Shown piece by piece: positions 9,039 to 17,379 of a stretch of 64,000 nt of DNA. The position numbers and the translations under genes are program-made. Numbering within the stretch: position 1 is the first letter of the stretch; each line of letters begins with the position of its first letter. The notes beneath the pieces are model-generated. The model ran no database searches and was not told the DNA's origin. It worked only from the letters and a program-made list of their open reading frames with translations. Origin of the DNA: Citrobacter freundii (GTDB taxonomy: Bacteria; Bacteroidota; Bacteroidia; Chitinophagales; Chitinophagaceae); NCBI GenBank assembly GCA_003243445.1, contig QFQQ01000008.1, positions 1 through 64,000 of the forward strand, written 5' to 3'.

Positions 9039-9075
9039 AGGGCGAAGAGTTTCTTCGCTCTTTTTTTATTTTTGC
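9039..9075 (+). terminator. Rho-independent terminator after the desaturase gene
   Basis: A 9-bp GC-rich stem (9039-9047 with 9053-9061, one G-T pair), loop AGTTT, runs directly into a T-rich tract from 9061. Confidence 0.8.
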
Positions 9076-9129
9076 CCATTAACCTTATCTGTTTGAATTT
9101 CAATATTTTTCAGTTGAGAGATGCTTTCT

Positions 9130-9366
9130 GCTGACCGGCGTAGGGTTCCCGCAGATTTCGCAGATTTGCGGGTCTTATTATTGAAAATGCTGTAAGTAAG
9201 GAAACAACTTTTATCGGCCTCCGCAGATTACGCAGATCAATCTCCGCGATCGGAAACCAATCTGCGGTATCTGCGGCAGCGCATGGATCGATGATCTCTA
9301 TCCTTATAACATCTCTCTTTAATTGTAAAAATAAATCTGCGAAATCAGCGGGAGACTACGATCTGC
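9130..9366. repeat. CGCAGATTT-unit repeat/palindrome (family 2, copy b)
   Basis: The left part carries CGCAGATTT twice in tandem and the right part TCTGCGAAATCAGCGGGA, with inverted TCTGCG/CGCAGA motifs between. The outer ends resemble those of the 41431-41672 element. It occupies most of the 485-bp gap before aguB, and I see no gene in it. Confidence 0.65.
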
Positions 9367-9472
9367 AATAACCGAAAATGCTTCCTGGATAACAGGCGCA
9401 ACTATCTCATTATGCCAATCTTCTTTCAGATGTTTTAATACTTTTTTACACCTCCGCAAAAAACTATTCCCG

Positions 9473-9480
9473 TACCTTTG
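9473..9480 (+). promoter_or_regulatory. -7 box of aguB
   Basis: TACCTTTG is a perfect TAnnTTTG match, 18 bp before the ATG at 9499. The upstream TTG reading-frame start overlaps the box, so the ATG is preferred. Confidence 0.6.
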
Positions 9481-9498
9481 CACATTAATTTTTTCAAC

Positions 9499-10374
9499 AT
9501 GTCAAAAGTAAAAGTCGGTCTTGTTCAGATGAGCTGTTCTGCTGACAAAGCAGCCAACCTGCAGAAGGCAGCAGACAAAGTAAGAGAAGCGGCCGCCAAA
9601 GGCGCGCAGATCGTTTGTTTGCAGGAGTTGTTCACTTCGCTCTACTTCTGTGATGTAGAAGATTATGATAATTTCAAACTGGCCGAGCCTATTCCCGGTC
9701 CGTCAACAGATGCGTTGAGCAAAGTCGCAAAGGAACTTGGCGTGGTGATCATCGCTTCATTGTTTGAGAAAAGAACGGAAGGCTTGTATCACAATACTAC
9801 CGCTGTGCTTGATGCAGACGGAAGTTATCTTGGCAAATACCGCAAAATGCATATTCCGGACGACCCGGCGTATTATGAGAAATTCTATTTCACGCCCGGT
9901 GATCTTGGTTATAAAGTATTCAAAACAAAATTCGCAACCATTGGTGTGCTGATCTGCTGGGATCAATGGTATCCTGAAGCGGCACGCATCACATCGCTTA
10001 TGGGTGCACAGATGCTGTTCTACCCCACTGCGATCGGTTGGGCAACTTCACAGGATGAAGAAACAAACATTGAACAGTACAATGCCTGGCAGACCATTCA
10101 GCGCAGTCACTCGGTGGCAAACGGACTGCATGTTGTAAGTGTGAACCGCGTAGGTCATGAGCAGAACGGTGCAATGAAATTCTGGGGCGGCTCCTTCATC
10201 TCCAATCCATTCGGATCGGTGATCTACAAAGCTTCCCACGATCAGGAAGAAGTGCATGTGGAGGAACTGGATCTGAGCAAATCAGACAGGTACCGCACAC
10301 ACTGGCCATTCCTGCGTGACCGGAGAATTGATTCTTATCAGCAGATCACAAAACGGTTTATCGACGAAGAGTAA
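9499..10374 (+). CDS. aguB: N-carbamoylputrescine amidohydrolase
   Basis: This 291-residue member of the nitrilase superfamily hydrolyses N-carbamoylputrescine to putrescine, CO2 and ammonia. The Glu-Lys-Cys catalytic triad is visible: Glu43 in LQELF, Lys116 in KYRKMHIP and Cys153 in ICWDQWYPE. The conserved late block WPFLRDRRIDSY matches the plant CPA/AguB type. The partner gene aguA lies directly downstream, reading the same way, so agmatine is converted to putrescine in two steps by neighbouring products. The arginine decarboxylase that makes agmatine is not in the window. An AT-rich palindrome fills the aguB-aguA spacer. Confidence 0.94.
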   Translation: MSKVKVGLVQMSCSADKAANLQKAADKVREAAAKGAQIVCLQELFTSLYFCDVEDYDNFKLAEPIPGPSTDALSKVAKELGVVIIASLFEKRTEGLYHNTTAVLDADGSYLGKYRKMHIPDDPAYYEKFYFTPGDLGYKVFKTKFATIGVLICWDQWYPEAARITSLMGAQMLFYPTAIGWATSQDEETNIEQYNAWQTIQRSHSVANGLHVVSVNRVGHEQNGAMKFWGGSFISNPFGSVIYKASHDQEEVHVEELDLSKSDRYRTHWPFLRDRRIDSYQQITKRFIDEE

Positions 10375-10385
10375 GCCTCGCTAAT

Positions 10386-10489
10386 TAAAAGTCAAAAGCA
10401 AAAATTAAAAAATAGCTTCCCCCCGGATGTGAAAGTCCTGCCGAAGGGAAACCGGTTTTTAATTTTTACTTTTGACTTTTTACTTTTGC
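10386..10489. repeat. AT-rich tandem-unit palindrome (family 3, copy b)
   Basis: Arms 10386-10412 and 10456-10489 are inverted copies built from AAAAGTM-like units ending in AATTAAAAA. It is very similar to 970-1079 and lies between aguB and aguA. Confidence 0.8.
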
Positions 10490-10507
10490 TATCTACAACA
10501 ATAAGCA

Positions 10508-11575
10508 GTGACTACATTATCTCAAAACCCCAACGATCTCTCCACTCCACGTGAGTTGGGCTACTATTTTCCCGCAGAATTTGAAAAGCATGTAGCCACC
10601 TGGCTTAGCTGGCCGCATAAGGAAGCAAGCTGGCCGGGCAAGATCGACAGCATTTATCCGAATTATACAGCGTTCATTAAAGAACTCACGCGAGGCGAGC
10701 TGGTACGTATTAACGTCGCGGACGAAGCAATGAAACAGTCCGCGACCCAACACCTGCAGAAAGGCGGTGTGGATCTTTCAAAAGTTGAATTCTTCTTTCA
10801 CCCGACCAATGACGCCTGGTGCCGTGATCACGGCCCCGCATTCCTGGTAAATGAAATGGCCGGTAAAGGAAAAGCTATCGTCGATTGGGGTTACAATGCC
10901 TGGGGCGGAAAATATCCTCCATTCGACCTGGATGATGTGATTCCTACGCTGATCGGCAAGCATTATGAGCTTCCGGTTTTCCATCCCGGTATCGTAATGG
11001 AAGGCGGCTCTGTGGAATTCAATGGCAAAGGCGCATTGCTTACTTCAACAGCCTGCCTGCTGAATCCCAACCGCAACCCGCACCTCAATCAATGCCAGAT
11101 CGAAGAATATCTCCGTAACTATTACGGCGTTGAACAAATATTATGGGTTGATGAAGGCATCGTTGGCGACGATACAGATGGCCACATAGACGATACGATC
11201 CGTTTTGTAAATGAAGACACCGTTCTTACTGTTGTCGAAGAGAACAGGCAGGACGAAAACTATGAATTGCTTCAGCACAATCTCAGGCAATTGAAAGAAA
11301 TGCGCTTGCTTAACAGCAAGCAACTCAATATCGTGGAGCTCCCCATGCCCGATGCCGTGATCTGGGAAGATCAGCGTCTGCCGGCCTCTTATGCCAATTT
11401 TTATATCGCCAATAAGTCGGTCATCGTCCCAACCTATCGTTGCGACAAAGACGATAAAGCCCTTCAGATCATTCAATCCTGTTTCCCTGACCGCGAAGTT
11501 GTGGGCATCGATTCAACCGAGATCATCTGGGGTTTGGGAAGTTTTCACTGTCTTAGCCAGCAGGAGCCGGTTTGA
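10508..11575 (+). CDS. aguA: Agmatine deiminase
   Basis: This 355-residue member of the guanidino-group-modifying (PAD-like) superfamily converts agmatine to N-carbamoylputrescine plus ammonia. Family signatures: YFPAEFEKH near the N terminus, MEGGS (about 160-164), GDDTDGHIDD (about 218-227) and the nucleophilic Cys348 in GLGSFHCLSQQEP at the C terminus. The start is GTG at 10508. No ATG lies before the conserved YFPAEF block, so GTG is accepted. It forms a functional pair with aguB, whose stop codon is about 130 bp upstream across a palindrome. Confidence 0.94.
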   Translation: MTTLSQNPNDLSTPRELGYYFPAEFEKHVATWLSWPHKEASWPGKIDSIYPNYTAFIKELTRGELVRINVADEAMKQSATQHLQKGGVDLSKVEFFFHPTNDAWCRDHGPAFLVNEMAGKGKAIVDWGYNAWGGKYPPFDLDDVIPTLIGKHYELPVFHPGIVMEGGSVEFNGKGALLTSTACLLNPNRNPHLNQCQIEEYLRNYYGVEQILWVDEGIVGDDTDGHIDDTIRFVNEDTVLTVVEENRQDENYELLQHNLRQLKEMRLLNSKQLNIVELPMPDAVIWEDQRLPASYANFYIANKSVIVPTYRCDKDDKALQIIQSCFPDREVVGIDSTEIIWGLGSFHCLSQQEPV

Positions 11576-11605
11576 CCTGTGACGGTTTGAAAGGGGGAAG
11601 AAGAA

Positions 11606-11842
11606 AGTTCCAGAGGTTTCAAATGTTCAAGGAGTTCCAGAGGTTGCAACCGCAGTCTGTAAGCGTCTTCCCTGAAAGTCAGTTCTGACAATAAGGAAAT
11701 TTACAAAGCGCGGTAGCAACCTCTGGAACTCCTTGAACATTTGGAACCTCTGGAACTTCTGAAACTTCTGAAACTTCTGAAACCTCCCAAACCTCCCAAA
11801 CCTCCCAAACCTCTCAAACCTCCCAAACCTCTCAAACTTCTC
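11606..11842. repeat. 9-bp-unit palindrome, copy B, with one-sided tandem expansion
   Basis: The left arm (11606-11662) and right arm (11700-11757) are inverted copies, including the distinctive stretch around TTCAAGGAGTTCCAGAGG. The right arm carries GCGGTAGCAACC, and the left arm has the variant GGTTGCAACCGC. Beyond the right arm, nine further 9-bp units follow in tandem (11756-11836): three CTTCTGAAA and then six CCTCYCAAA. The left side lacks them. This explains the Lys-Pro-Pro-like open frame seen there. Confidence 0.88.
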
Positions 11843-11940
11843 TCCCCTCAACCCCCTGACTCCCCACCCTTTACACCTTCTCTTTTTCTCTTTCAACTCT
11901 TAGTCGTAACTTGCACCGTTTTTCAATACAAGGAAGAAAA

Positions 11941-12987
11941 ATGGTAGATCTAGCTAATTACGATCCGAATTGCGTCAGCAATCCCAATAACAATATTTTT
12001 GGACTCCCAACCTCTGAAGACGATGCAAGACTGGTCATTGTTCCGATCCCCTGGGAAGTAACAGTGAGTTATGGTGCGGGAACGGCCCGCGCGCCTGAAG
12101 CGATCTTTAAAGCCGCACTGCAGGTCGATCTGTTCGATTCTGAAGTGCCTGAAGGCTGGAAACAGGGATATTACATGCGCCCGATAGACAGGAAACTGTT
12201 GATGAAGAGCGATTATCTGCGCAAAGAAGCGGAGCTTTATATTGATTATATCTCCCGCGGTGAAGAAGTTTCCGCAAACCAGTTCATGAGCAAGACCATC
12301 CGGGAAGTGAATGAAGGCGGAGCATTTCTTACACAATGGGTGTATGAGCAGACCAAAGTACTGCTGAATAAAGGTAAACTCGTTGGTGTGCTTGGCGGCG
12401 ACCACAGCGTGCCGCTTGGCTATTTCAAAGCGATCGCTGAAAAACATCAAAGCTTCGGCATATTGCAGATAGATGCGCATTGTGATCTCCGTGCGGCTTA
12501 CGAAGGCTTTACCTACTCACATGCAAGCATTATGTACAATGCGCTTGCGGAGATCCCGCAACTGACCAAACTTGTACAGGTTGGTGTTCGTGATTATGGA
12601 GGCGATGAGTGGGAATACCTGAAAAATAACAAGGACCGCGTTACAACTTATTTTGACCGCGATATCAAATACCGCCAGTATGAAGGCGAGAACTGGAAAC
12701 AGATCGTTGAAGAGATCGTGAGCAAACTGCCGCAACAGGTATTTATCAGTTTTGACATTGATGGGCTCGACCGGAAACTTTGCCCGCACACAGGTACGCC
12801 GGTCCCGGGTGGGTTTGAAACCGAAGAAGTTTTCTATCTCTTTAAAAAAGTGATCGAAAGCGGAAGAAAGATCATCGGATTTGATCTTTGTGAAGTGGGT
12901 ATCAGTGACACTGACTGGAATGCAAACGTAGGTGCACGCGTATTGTTCAAACTGTGTAATACGCTGATCGCCAGCAATACTCAATAA
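11941..12987 (+). CDS. Arginase/agmatinase-family ureohydrolase
   Basis: This 348-residue manganese hydrolase of the ureohydrolase superfamily has the metal-binding motifs GGDHS, DAHCD (about 178-182) and SFDIDGLD (about 271-278), followed by TGTPVPGG. I place the start at ATG 11941, preceded by AGGAAG, not at the upstream TTG. The superfamily includes arginase, agmatinase, guanidinobutyrase and formimidoylglutamase, and the exact guanidino substrate cannot be read from these motifs. Its place after aguA suggests arginine/agmatine metabolism. If it is an agmatinase it would duplicate the aguA/aguB route, so arginase is an attractive alternative. Confidence 0.85.
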   Translation: MVDLANYDPNCVSNPNNNIFGLPTSEDDARLVIVPIPWEVTVSYGAGTARAPEAIFKAALQVDLFDSEVPEGWKQGYYMRPIDRKLLMKSDYLRKEAELYIDYISRGEEVSANQFMSKTIREVNEGGAFLTQWVYEQTKVLLNKGKLVGVLGGDHSVPLGYFKAIAEKHQSFGILQIDAHCDLRAAYEGFTYSHASIMYNALAEIPQLTKLVQVGVRDYGGDEWEYLKNNKDRVTTYFDRDIKYRQYEGENWKQIVEEIVSKLPQQVFISFDIDGLDRKLCPHTGTPVPGGFETEEVFYLFKKVIESGRKIIGFDLCEVGISDTDWNANVGARVLFKLCNTLIASNTQ

Positions 12988-13006
12988 GCAAATTTTCAAT
13001 TGATCC

Positions 13007-13552
13007 ATGGCGATGTTTGAAGTAGTACTACGGAATAACAAATCGAAGCAATATTACAGTATGATGTTATTCATTATACTGTTGAATATTGCTGTCTTCA
13101 TTATCACGTTTTTTTATTCACAGGATCAGTTCATCCGGACCTCCGCTGTTATGGGTGCTGTATTATCGCTTGCAGCGTTGACCGTTGATCTTGTCATGCG
13201 CAATAAAGGTGTGGACAATATAAGGCTACGCAATTCCGCTATGGTTATTGCTGCCTGCACCTGGATCTTCATCGGCAATTACTGGGCATTTGCACTTTGC
13301 GTTCTGTTGCTTTTTTTATTTTCGGCTGCGCAAAGAAGACTGACTGTGCAGGTCGATCAGAAATTTGTGCTTTATCCATCTTTCCCGGCAAGAAGGATCG
13401 AATGGAACGAACTGAACAATATCATATTAAAAGATGGTTTACTGACCATCGATTTCAAAAACGATAAATTGCTGCAATCAGAGATCATTGAATCGCCGGC
13501 AGGACTGAATGAAGGGGATTTTAACGAATTTTGCAGGAAGCAGCTTAAATAA
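13007..13552 (+). CDS. Hypothetical membrane protein
   Basis: The product is 181 residues and I do not recognise a named family. Hydrophobic segments at about 20-38, 45-62, 77-90 and 90-105 suggest three or four membrane spans in the N-terminal half. The C-terminal half (about 110-181) is soluble, with alternating beta-like strands around WNELNNIILKDGLLTIDF that resemble a small PH-like or bPH-type domain seen in other Bacteroidota membrane proteins (inference). It begins 20 bp after the arginase-family stop, so the two could be co-transcribed. Either ATG 13007 or 13013 could be used. Confidence 0.7.
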   Translation: MAMFEVVLRNNKSKQYYSMMLFIILLNIAVFIITFFYSQDQFIRTSAVMGAVLSLAALTVDLVMRNKGVDNIRLRNSAMVIAACTWIFIGNYWAFALCVLLLFLFSAAQRRLTVQVDQKFVLYPSFPARRIEWNELNNIILKDGLLTIDFKNDKLLQSEIIESPAGLNEGDFNEFCRKQLK

Positions 13553-13692
13553 AGGTTCCAGGGGTTTCATGGGTTCCAGGAGTTCCAGAGGTTGTTCTGG
13601 CAGAAAATTCTACAGTATAAGGCAAGAATTTTCAAATCGCGGCAGCAACTTCTAAAACCCATGGAACTTCTGGAACCTCTGAAACCCCTTAA
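13553..13692. repeat. 9-bp-unit palindrome, copy C
   Basis: The element starts immediately after the stop codon of the hypothetical membrane protein. Left arm 13553-13594 and right arm 13646-13692 pair imperfectly. The right arm retains the core CAAATCGCGGCAGCAAC, while the left arm core is degenerate (GGTTGTTCTGGC). It ends 10 bp before the radical SAM start. Confidence 0.82.
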
Positions 13693-13701
13693 CTCAAACA
13701 C

Positions 13702-15018
13702 GTGGATCAGACTATGGAGCAACTAACCCATTCCCCCTACCTGCTGTATTCAGACGGTAAGGGAAACATTTTTGAGGATCAGACATTGTATGTGACCGGG
13801 CGCAGTGGCTGGGATGCATTTGAAATACCAACGGATGAATGGATCGAGCTGCCGGACGGCGGATCGTTGTATGAATTGCCGGGCCGCCGTGGTATTGGCA
13901 TTGACGTGAATACAGGTGAAATGCGTCTCTGCGAAAAAGGCTGGGCCGTTGCTGCATTTATTCCGCCTGCACATACGGGATTCTATCTGGCTGCGTATGA
14001 AACAGCACCCGATGCTCCAACGCTTCCTTTATTCTGTTATACCGCTGCTGGTTGGTATGATGATAAATTTTATGTTCCCGCTACCAGGATCGAACAGGAT
14101 ATACGCCAGGATTGTGCAGGCTATGACCAGGAGAAAGTGGAGTTTGGAGTAGAACAATTATTAAAAGCATATCCGCATAACCGTCTGGTGAATCACCTGG
14201 CCAATAATTGCGCACTGACTTACCAGTGTCCCGCCGCGCGTAATTATTTCCTGGGCCGCTGGGAATGTCCGATCCCTTCTTCGCCTGCTTGTAATGCCAA
14301 CTGTGTTGGTTGCATATCACTGCAGCCAGATGAGGAAACGATCGTATCAACACAGGACAGGCTTCGTTTCAAGCCAACGGCTGAAGAGATCGTGGAGTTT
14401 ACCGTTCCGCATCTTGAAGAAGCGCCTTTCCCTATCGTAAGCTTTGGGCAGGGATGTGAGGGTGAGCCATTGCTGATGTGGGAAACCATCCGGGAAGCGA
14501 TCATTGAGATCCGCAAGCATACACCGAAAGGAAGTATCAATATCAATACAAATGGATCAAAACCGGATGCAGTGAAAAAGCTTTGCGAAGCAGGTCTTGA
14601 TTCCATCCGCGTGAGCACGAACTCTGCCAGACGCGAAGTGTACATGCCTTATTACCGGCCTAACAACTACGACTTTGATGATATCGTTGAGAGCCTGAAA
14701 GTGGTGAACAGTTTTGGTGGCTGGACATCGATCAACTATTTTGTATTCCCTGGTATGACGGATAGCATTGCAGAATACGAAGCGCTGCGCAAACTCATCA
14801 GGGAAACGGGTTTAAAAATGATCCAGTGGCGAAACTTCAATATAGATCCTGACTGGTATCTTGGAAAGATCGGCGTGGGTGATACAGGGGAATGCATGGG
14901 TGTAAAGCAATTGCAGGAATTGTTGCGGGAAGAATTTCCTCAGTTGCGTTATGGATATTTCAATCCGCCGATGGAACGGATCAAAGGCCGCTTTGATCTT
15001 GACTTTGCACATCATTGA
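13702..15018 (+). CDS. Uncharacterised radical SAM protein
   Basis: The 438-residue product has a radical S-adenosylmethionine cluster motif CNANCVGC (Cys197, Cys201, Cys204), a CxxxCxxC site for a 4Fe-4S cluster. It is followed by SFGQGCEGEPLL and a glycine-rich SAM-binding strand (about 245-255) and INTNGS (about 273-278). The first 190 residues form an extra N-terminal domain that I do not recognise. Downstream are LDSIRVSTNSARREVYMPYYRP and a C-terminal helix-rich end with no obvious SPASM cysteine cluster. Substrate and reaction are unknown. Start GTG 13702 or ATG 13714. A DMT-type transporter follows after 12 bp and may export or import its product. Confidence 0.85.
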   Translation: MDQTMEQLTHSPYLLYSDGKGNIFEDQTLYVTGRSGWDAFEIPTDEWIELPDGGSLYELPGRRGIGIDVNTGEMRLCEKGWAVAAFIPPAHTGFYLAAYETAPDAPTLPLFCYTAAGWYDDKFYVPATRIEQDIRQDCAGYDQEKVEFGVEQLLKAYPHNRLVNHLANNCALTYQCPAARNYFLGRWECPIPSSPACNANCVGCISLQPDEETIVSTQDRLRFKPTAEEIVEFTVPHLEEAPFPIVSFGQGCEGEPLLMWETIREAIIEIRKHTPKGSININTNGSKPDAVKKLCEAGLDSIRVSTNSARREVYMPYYRPNNYDFDDIVESLKVVNSFGGWTSINYFVFPGMTDSIAEYEALRKLIRETGLKMIQWRNFNIDPDWYLGKIGVGDTGECMGVKQLQELLREEFPQLRYGYFNPPMERIKGRFDLDFAHH

Positions 15019-15030
15019 TAAATCAAGCCA

Positions 15031-15927
15031 TTGAAAGAAAAGAACAGTTTGCAGGGTATATTGCTGGCCATGCTGGCTGCCCTGATCTGGTCGGGTAATT
15101 TTATCGTGGCCAGGGCTGTTCATAAAGAGATCAGTCCGGCACAGCTTTCATTTTACCGATGGGCTACAGCCACGATATTGCTGGCTCCGTTTGCGGTGAA
15201 GACCTTTATCAGGGAATGGCCCCTGCTGAAACAGCATTTCTCCTGGTTGTTCTGGTTATCACTCATGGGGATCTCTTTATTCAACACGTTTGTATATGTA
15301 GCAGGTCATCATACCTCTGCGATCAATCTTGCATTGATCGGAACAACCTCCTCTCCCATTTTTGCCAATATACTTGCGCGGATCTTTCTGAAAGAAAAGT
15401 TCAGTATCAATAAAGCTATCGGGATGCTGATCTGTATCGCAGGTGTTTTATTGTTATTGTCAAATGGCAATTTAAACAACCTCCTGAAGCTGCGTTTTTC
15501 AGAGGGCGATGCATGGGTACTCCTTGCCGCATTATCTTTTGCGATCTATAACATTTTTGTCAGAAAACGTCCTGCAGCAATATCGCCATTGAATATGTTG
15601 TTCAGTTCTTTTTTGCTCGGAACATTGCTGCTTATCCCGTTTTTTATCTGGGAAACCAGCGTGAATGCGCCGATCGTGTGGGACCGGCAAATGATGGGCG
15701 TGATCTTCTATCTCGGCCTCGGCGCTTCTATCATTAGCTTTCTTATCTGGAATAAAGCGATCCGGTTGCTCGGTGCCGGCCGCACCGCGCTGTTTGGAAA
15801 CCTGATACCGGTGTTCAGCAGTCTTGAAGCTGTCTTTATGCTGAACGAAGAGTTTTCAGCAGTGCATGTGATCAGTATGGTGGTGGTGTTGGCGGGGCTG
15901 GTGGTGGCGAATGTGGCGGGAAGATAG
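15031..15927 (+). CDS. EamA/DMT-superfamily transporter
   Basis: This 298-residue membrane protein has ten predicted helices in two EamA repeats (about residues 10-140 and 155-295), the drug/metabolite transporter plan. The N-terminal LIWSGNFIVARA and the later GLGASIISFLIWNKAIRLLGAGR are typical of this family. The start appears to be TTG at 15031, since the next in-frame Met falls inside the first membrane helix. It sits 12 bp behind the radical SAM gene and is probably in the same transcript. The transported compound is unknown. Family members export amino acids or metabolites. Confidence 0.87.
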   Translation: MKEKNSLQGILLAMLAALIWSGNFIVARAVHKEISPAQLSFYRWATATILLAPFAVKTFIREWPLLKQHFSWLFWLSLMGISLFNTFVYVAGHHTSAINLALIGTTSSPIFANILARIFLKEKFSINKAIGMLICIAGVLLLLSNGNLNNLLKLRFSEGDAWVLLAALSFAIYNIFVRKRPAAISPLNMLFSSFLLGTLLLIPFFIWETSVNAPIVWDRQMMGVIFYLGLGASIISFLIWNKAIRLLGAGRTALFGNLIPVFSSLEAVFMLNEEFSAVHVISMVVVLAGLVVANVAGR

Positions 15928-15937
15928 CCCGTGCTTC

Positions 15938-16163
15938 GGAGGTTTTATAGGTTCCAGAAGTTCCAGAGGTTCCAGAGGTTCCATAGGTTTCAGAGGTTGC
16001 TACCGCGATTTGAACATTTCTGATACTATATAACTTCCAAAATGCCGAGCAAAAGTTGTTTCATGTTCATAAGGCTTCTCTAAGGCCAGCATTATTTGAC
16101 ACAACGAATGCTTTCAAATCGCGGTAGCAACCTCTGAAACCTCTGGAACCTTTGAAACCTTCG
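15938..16163. repeat. 9-bp-unit palindrome, copy D (best-formed core)
   Basis: The left arm carries seven or so 9-bp units (GGTTCCAGA, GGTTCCATA, GGTTTCAGA and variants) and ends in a 20-bp core at 15995-16014. The exact complement, TTCAAATCGCGGTAGCAACC, stands at 16113-16132 and is followed by the inverted units. About 98 bp of unrelated sequence lies between the cores. The rest of the 418-bp gap (16164-16330) shows only the downstream promoter. Confidence 0.9.
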
Positions 16164-16336
16164 CCCCCTGCTCCTCCTTATCCAACTACCGTGTCGCCCT
16201 GCTTTGCGTCGTTCCCGTTGCGTTAGGCGGCGAGATTTAACAAATTATAGCCATACTATCACACAAGTTGCACAGTCCTTGTACGTTAATACACAGGTGT
16301 GTAAAAGAACGCCTTTTATACCGGCTCATCAACCGT

Positions 16337-16344
16337 TAAATTTG
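16337..16344 (+). promoter_or_regulatory. -7 box of the TonB-like gene
   Basis: TAAATTTG is a perfect TAnnTTTG match. It ends one base before the ATG at 16346, so a transcript starting 4-5 bases past the box would miss that ATG and favour the next in-frame ATG at 16364. Confidence 0.5.
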
Positions 16345-16363
16345 TATGAACAACGCGTCTATT

Positions 16364-17245
16364 ATGTCGGCATCCTTTGAGGCGAAGAAAAATTCGCAGG
16401 CATCCATGATCACACTTGGATTTGCAGGGCTCTTGCTCCTGGTGATGTTTCTATGGAGCTGGACGATCCCGGTGATCCTGCCGCCGCATCCTGATCAGGG
16501 AATGATGGTGGAAATGGATCTTCCTGATGAAGAGATCCCGCTCAAACAGGTTGGTGGTGGCGGCGGTGGCGGTAATCCGGTTGAAGCAAGCGGTCCTGCC
16601 GGTGCTGCACCTCAAACACCTCCGCAGCCGGGTACAAATGAGGATTCCCGTGATATTGAAGATGATCCGGCAGAAAAAGAGACAGCACCGGTCGTAAAGC
16701 CCGATGTGCCCAAGCCAAAGGCAGAGAAGGTCAATGAAAATAAATCTCCCGTAAAAGCTCCGCCTAAACCGACTCCGGAACCTCCGCAACCTAAGCCAAC
16801 TCCCAAAGCTGTATTAGGTAAAACAACGACCGGCACAGGCAGTGGCGGCGGTGCGGCTACCGATTATGACAGGGCTGGAGGCAGCGGTCGCGGATCGGGT
16901 GTGGGCAATGGCAGTGGTTCAGGCGGCGGATCAGGTACCGGTTCTGGTGGCGGTAATGGATCGGGTTCGGGAAGAGGTAATGGTCCAAGCCTGGTCAGTG
17001 GCAACCGTGTTGTGATCAATCCCAAATCCATGGATGCGGGCGAGAACCTGAAAGGAAAAGTGCTGGCGCAGATCCGTGTGTCACCGGACGGTGTTGGAAC
17101 TTATCTTAACTGGGTGCAAGGTTCCACTATCACGAACGGGGAAGCAATCTCTATTATTAAAGAATGGTTACGCAGAAATCGTTTTAATAAAACCGGTGAA
17201 GAATCAATTGTAGTTTATCAGTTCAACTTCCTGCTTGGAGGATAG
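16364..17245 (+). CDS. TonB-like energy transducer
   Basis: This protein of about 293 residues has one N-terminal membrane anchor (about residues 14-35), a periplasmic linker rich in Pro, Lys and Glu (about 60-150) and then a long Gly/Ser tract (about 155-205) with GSGSG repeats. A C-terminal domain (about 210-293) contains LKGKVLAQIRVSPDGV and a closing strand VVYQFNFLLGG, as in TonB-family C-terminal domains. It probably couples inner-membrane ExbB/ExbD energy to outer-membrane receptors, but no exbB or exbD lies here. ATG 16346 is the longer alternative. The promoter position favours 16364. Confidence 0.72.
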   Translation: MSASFEAKKNSQASMITLGFAGLLLLVMFLWSWTIPVILPPHPDQGMMVEMDLPDEEIPLKQVGGGGGGGNPVEASGPAGAAPQTPPQPGTNEDSRDIEDDPAEKETAPVVKPDVPKPKAEKVNENKSPVKAPPKPTPEPPQPKPTPKAVLGKTTTGTGSGGGAATDYDRAGGSGRGSGVGNGSGSGGGSGTGSGGGNGSGSGRGNGPSLVSGNRVVINPKSMDAGENLKGKVLAQIRVSPDGVGTYLNWVQGSTITNGEAISIIKEWLRRNRFNKTGEESIVVYQFNFLLGG

Positions 17246-17259
17246 TGACCGGTAGTTGT

Positions 17260-17354
17260 TCAAGAGTTTAAGAGTTCAAAAGTTCAAAGGTTTAAAGATT
17301 TCACCAATGGTGAATGATCTTTAAACCTTTGAACTTTTTAAACCTTTAAACTTG
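17260..17354. repeat. 9-bp-unit palindrome, copy J (AAA-rich variant)
   Basis: Arms at 17260-17304 and 17309-17354 form a near-continuous hairpin, with the tip around TTCACC-AATG-GGTGAA. Units are AGTTCAAAG and GGTTTAAAG, a diverged form of the GGTTYCANA 9-mer, without the TACCGC core. It lies between the TonB-like gene and the macro-domain promoter. Confidence 0.75.
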
Positions 17355-17367
17355 TATCAGGTACGCT

Positions 17368-17375
17368 TAACTTTG
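17368..17375 (+). promoter_or_regulatory. -7 box of macro-domain gene, probable leaderless transcript
   Basis: TAACTTTG is a perfect match, then CGTC, then ATG at 17380. It has the same spacing as bshB1 and purK. Confidence 0.6.
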
Positions 17376-17379
17376 CGTC

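Noticed and set aside
11741..11947. Open frame encoding a Leu-Lys-Pro-Pro repeat protein
   Set aside because: It is simply the 9-bp unit read three codons at a time across the right arm of repeat copy B. The opposite strand gives a Phe-Gln/Arg repeat for the same reason.
15938..16163. Miniature insertion sequence with terminal inverted repeats
   Set aside because: No constant target-site duplication was seen, the element ends vary from copy to copy, and the arms are tandem arrays rather than fixed terminal repeats. Not excluded, only unsupported.
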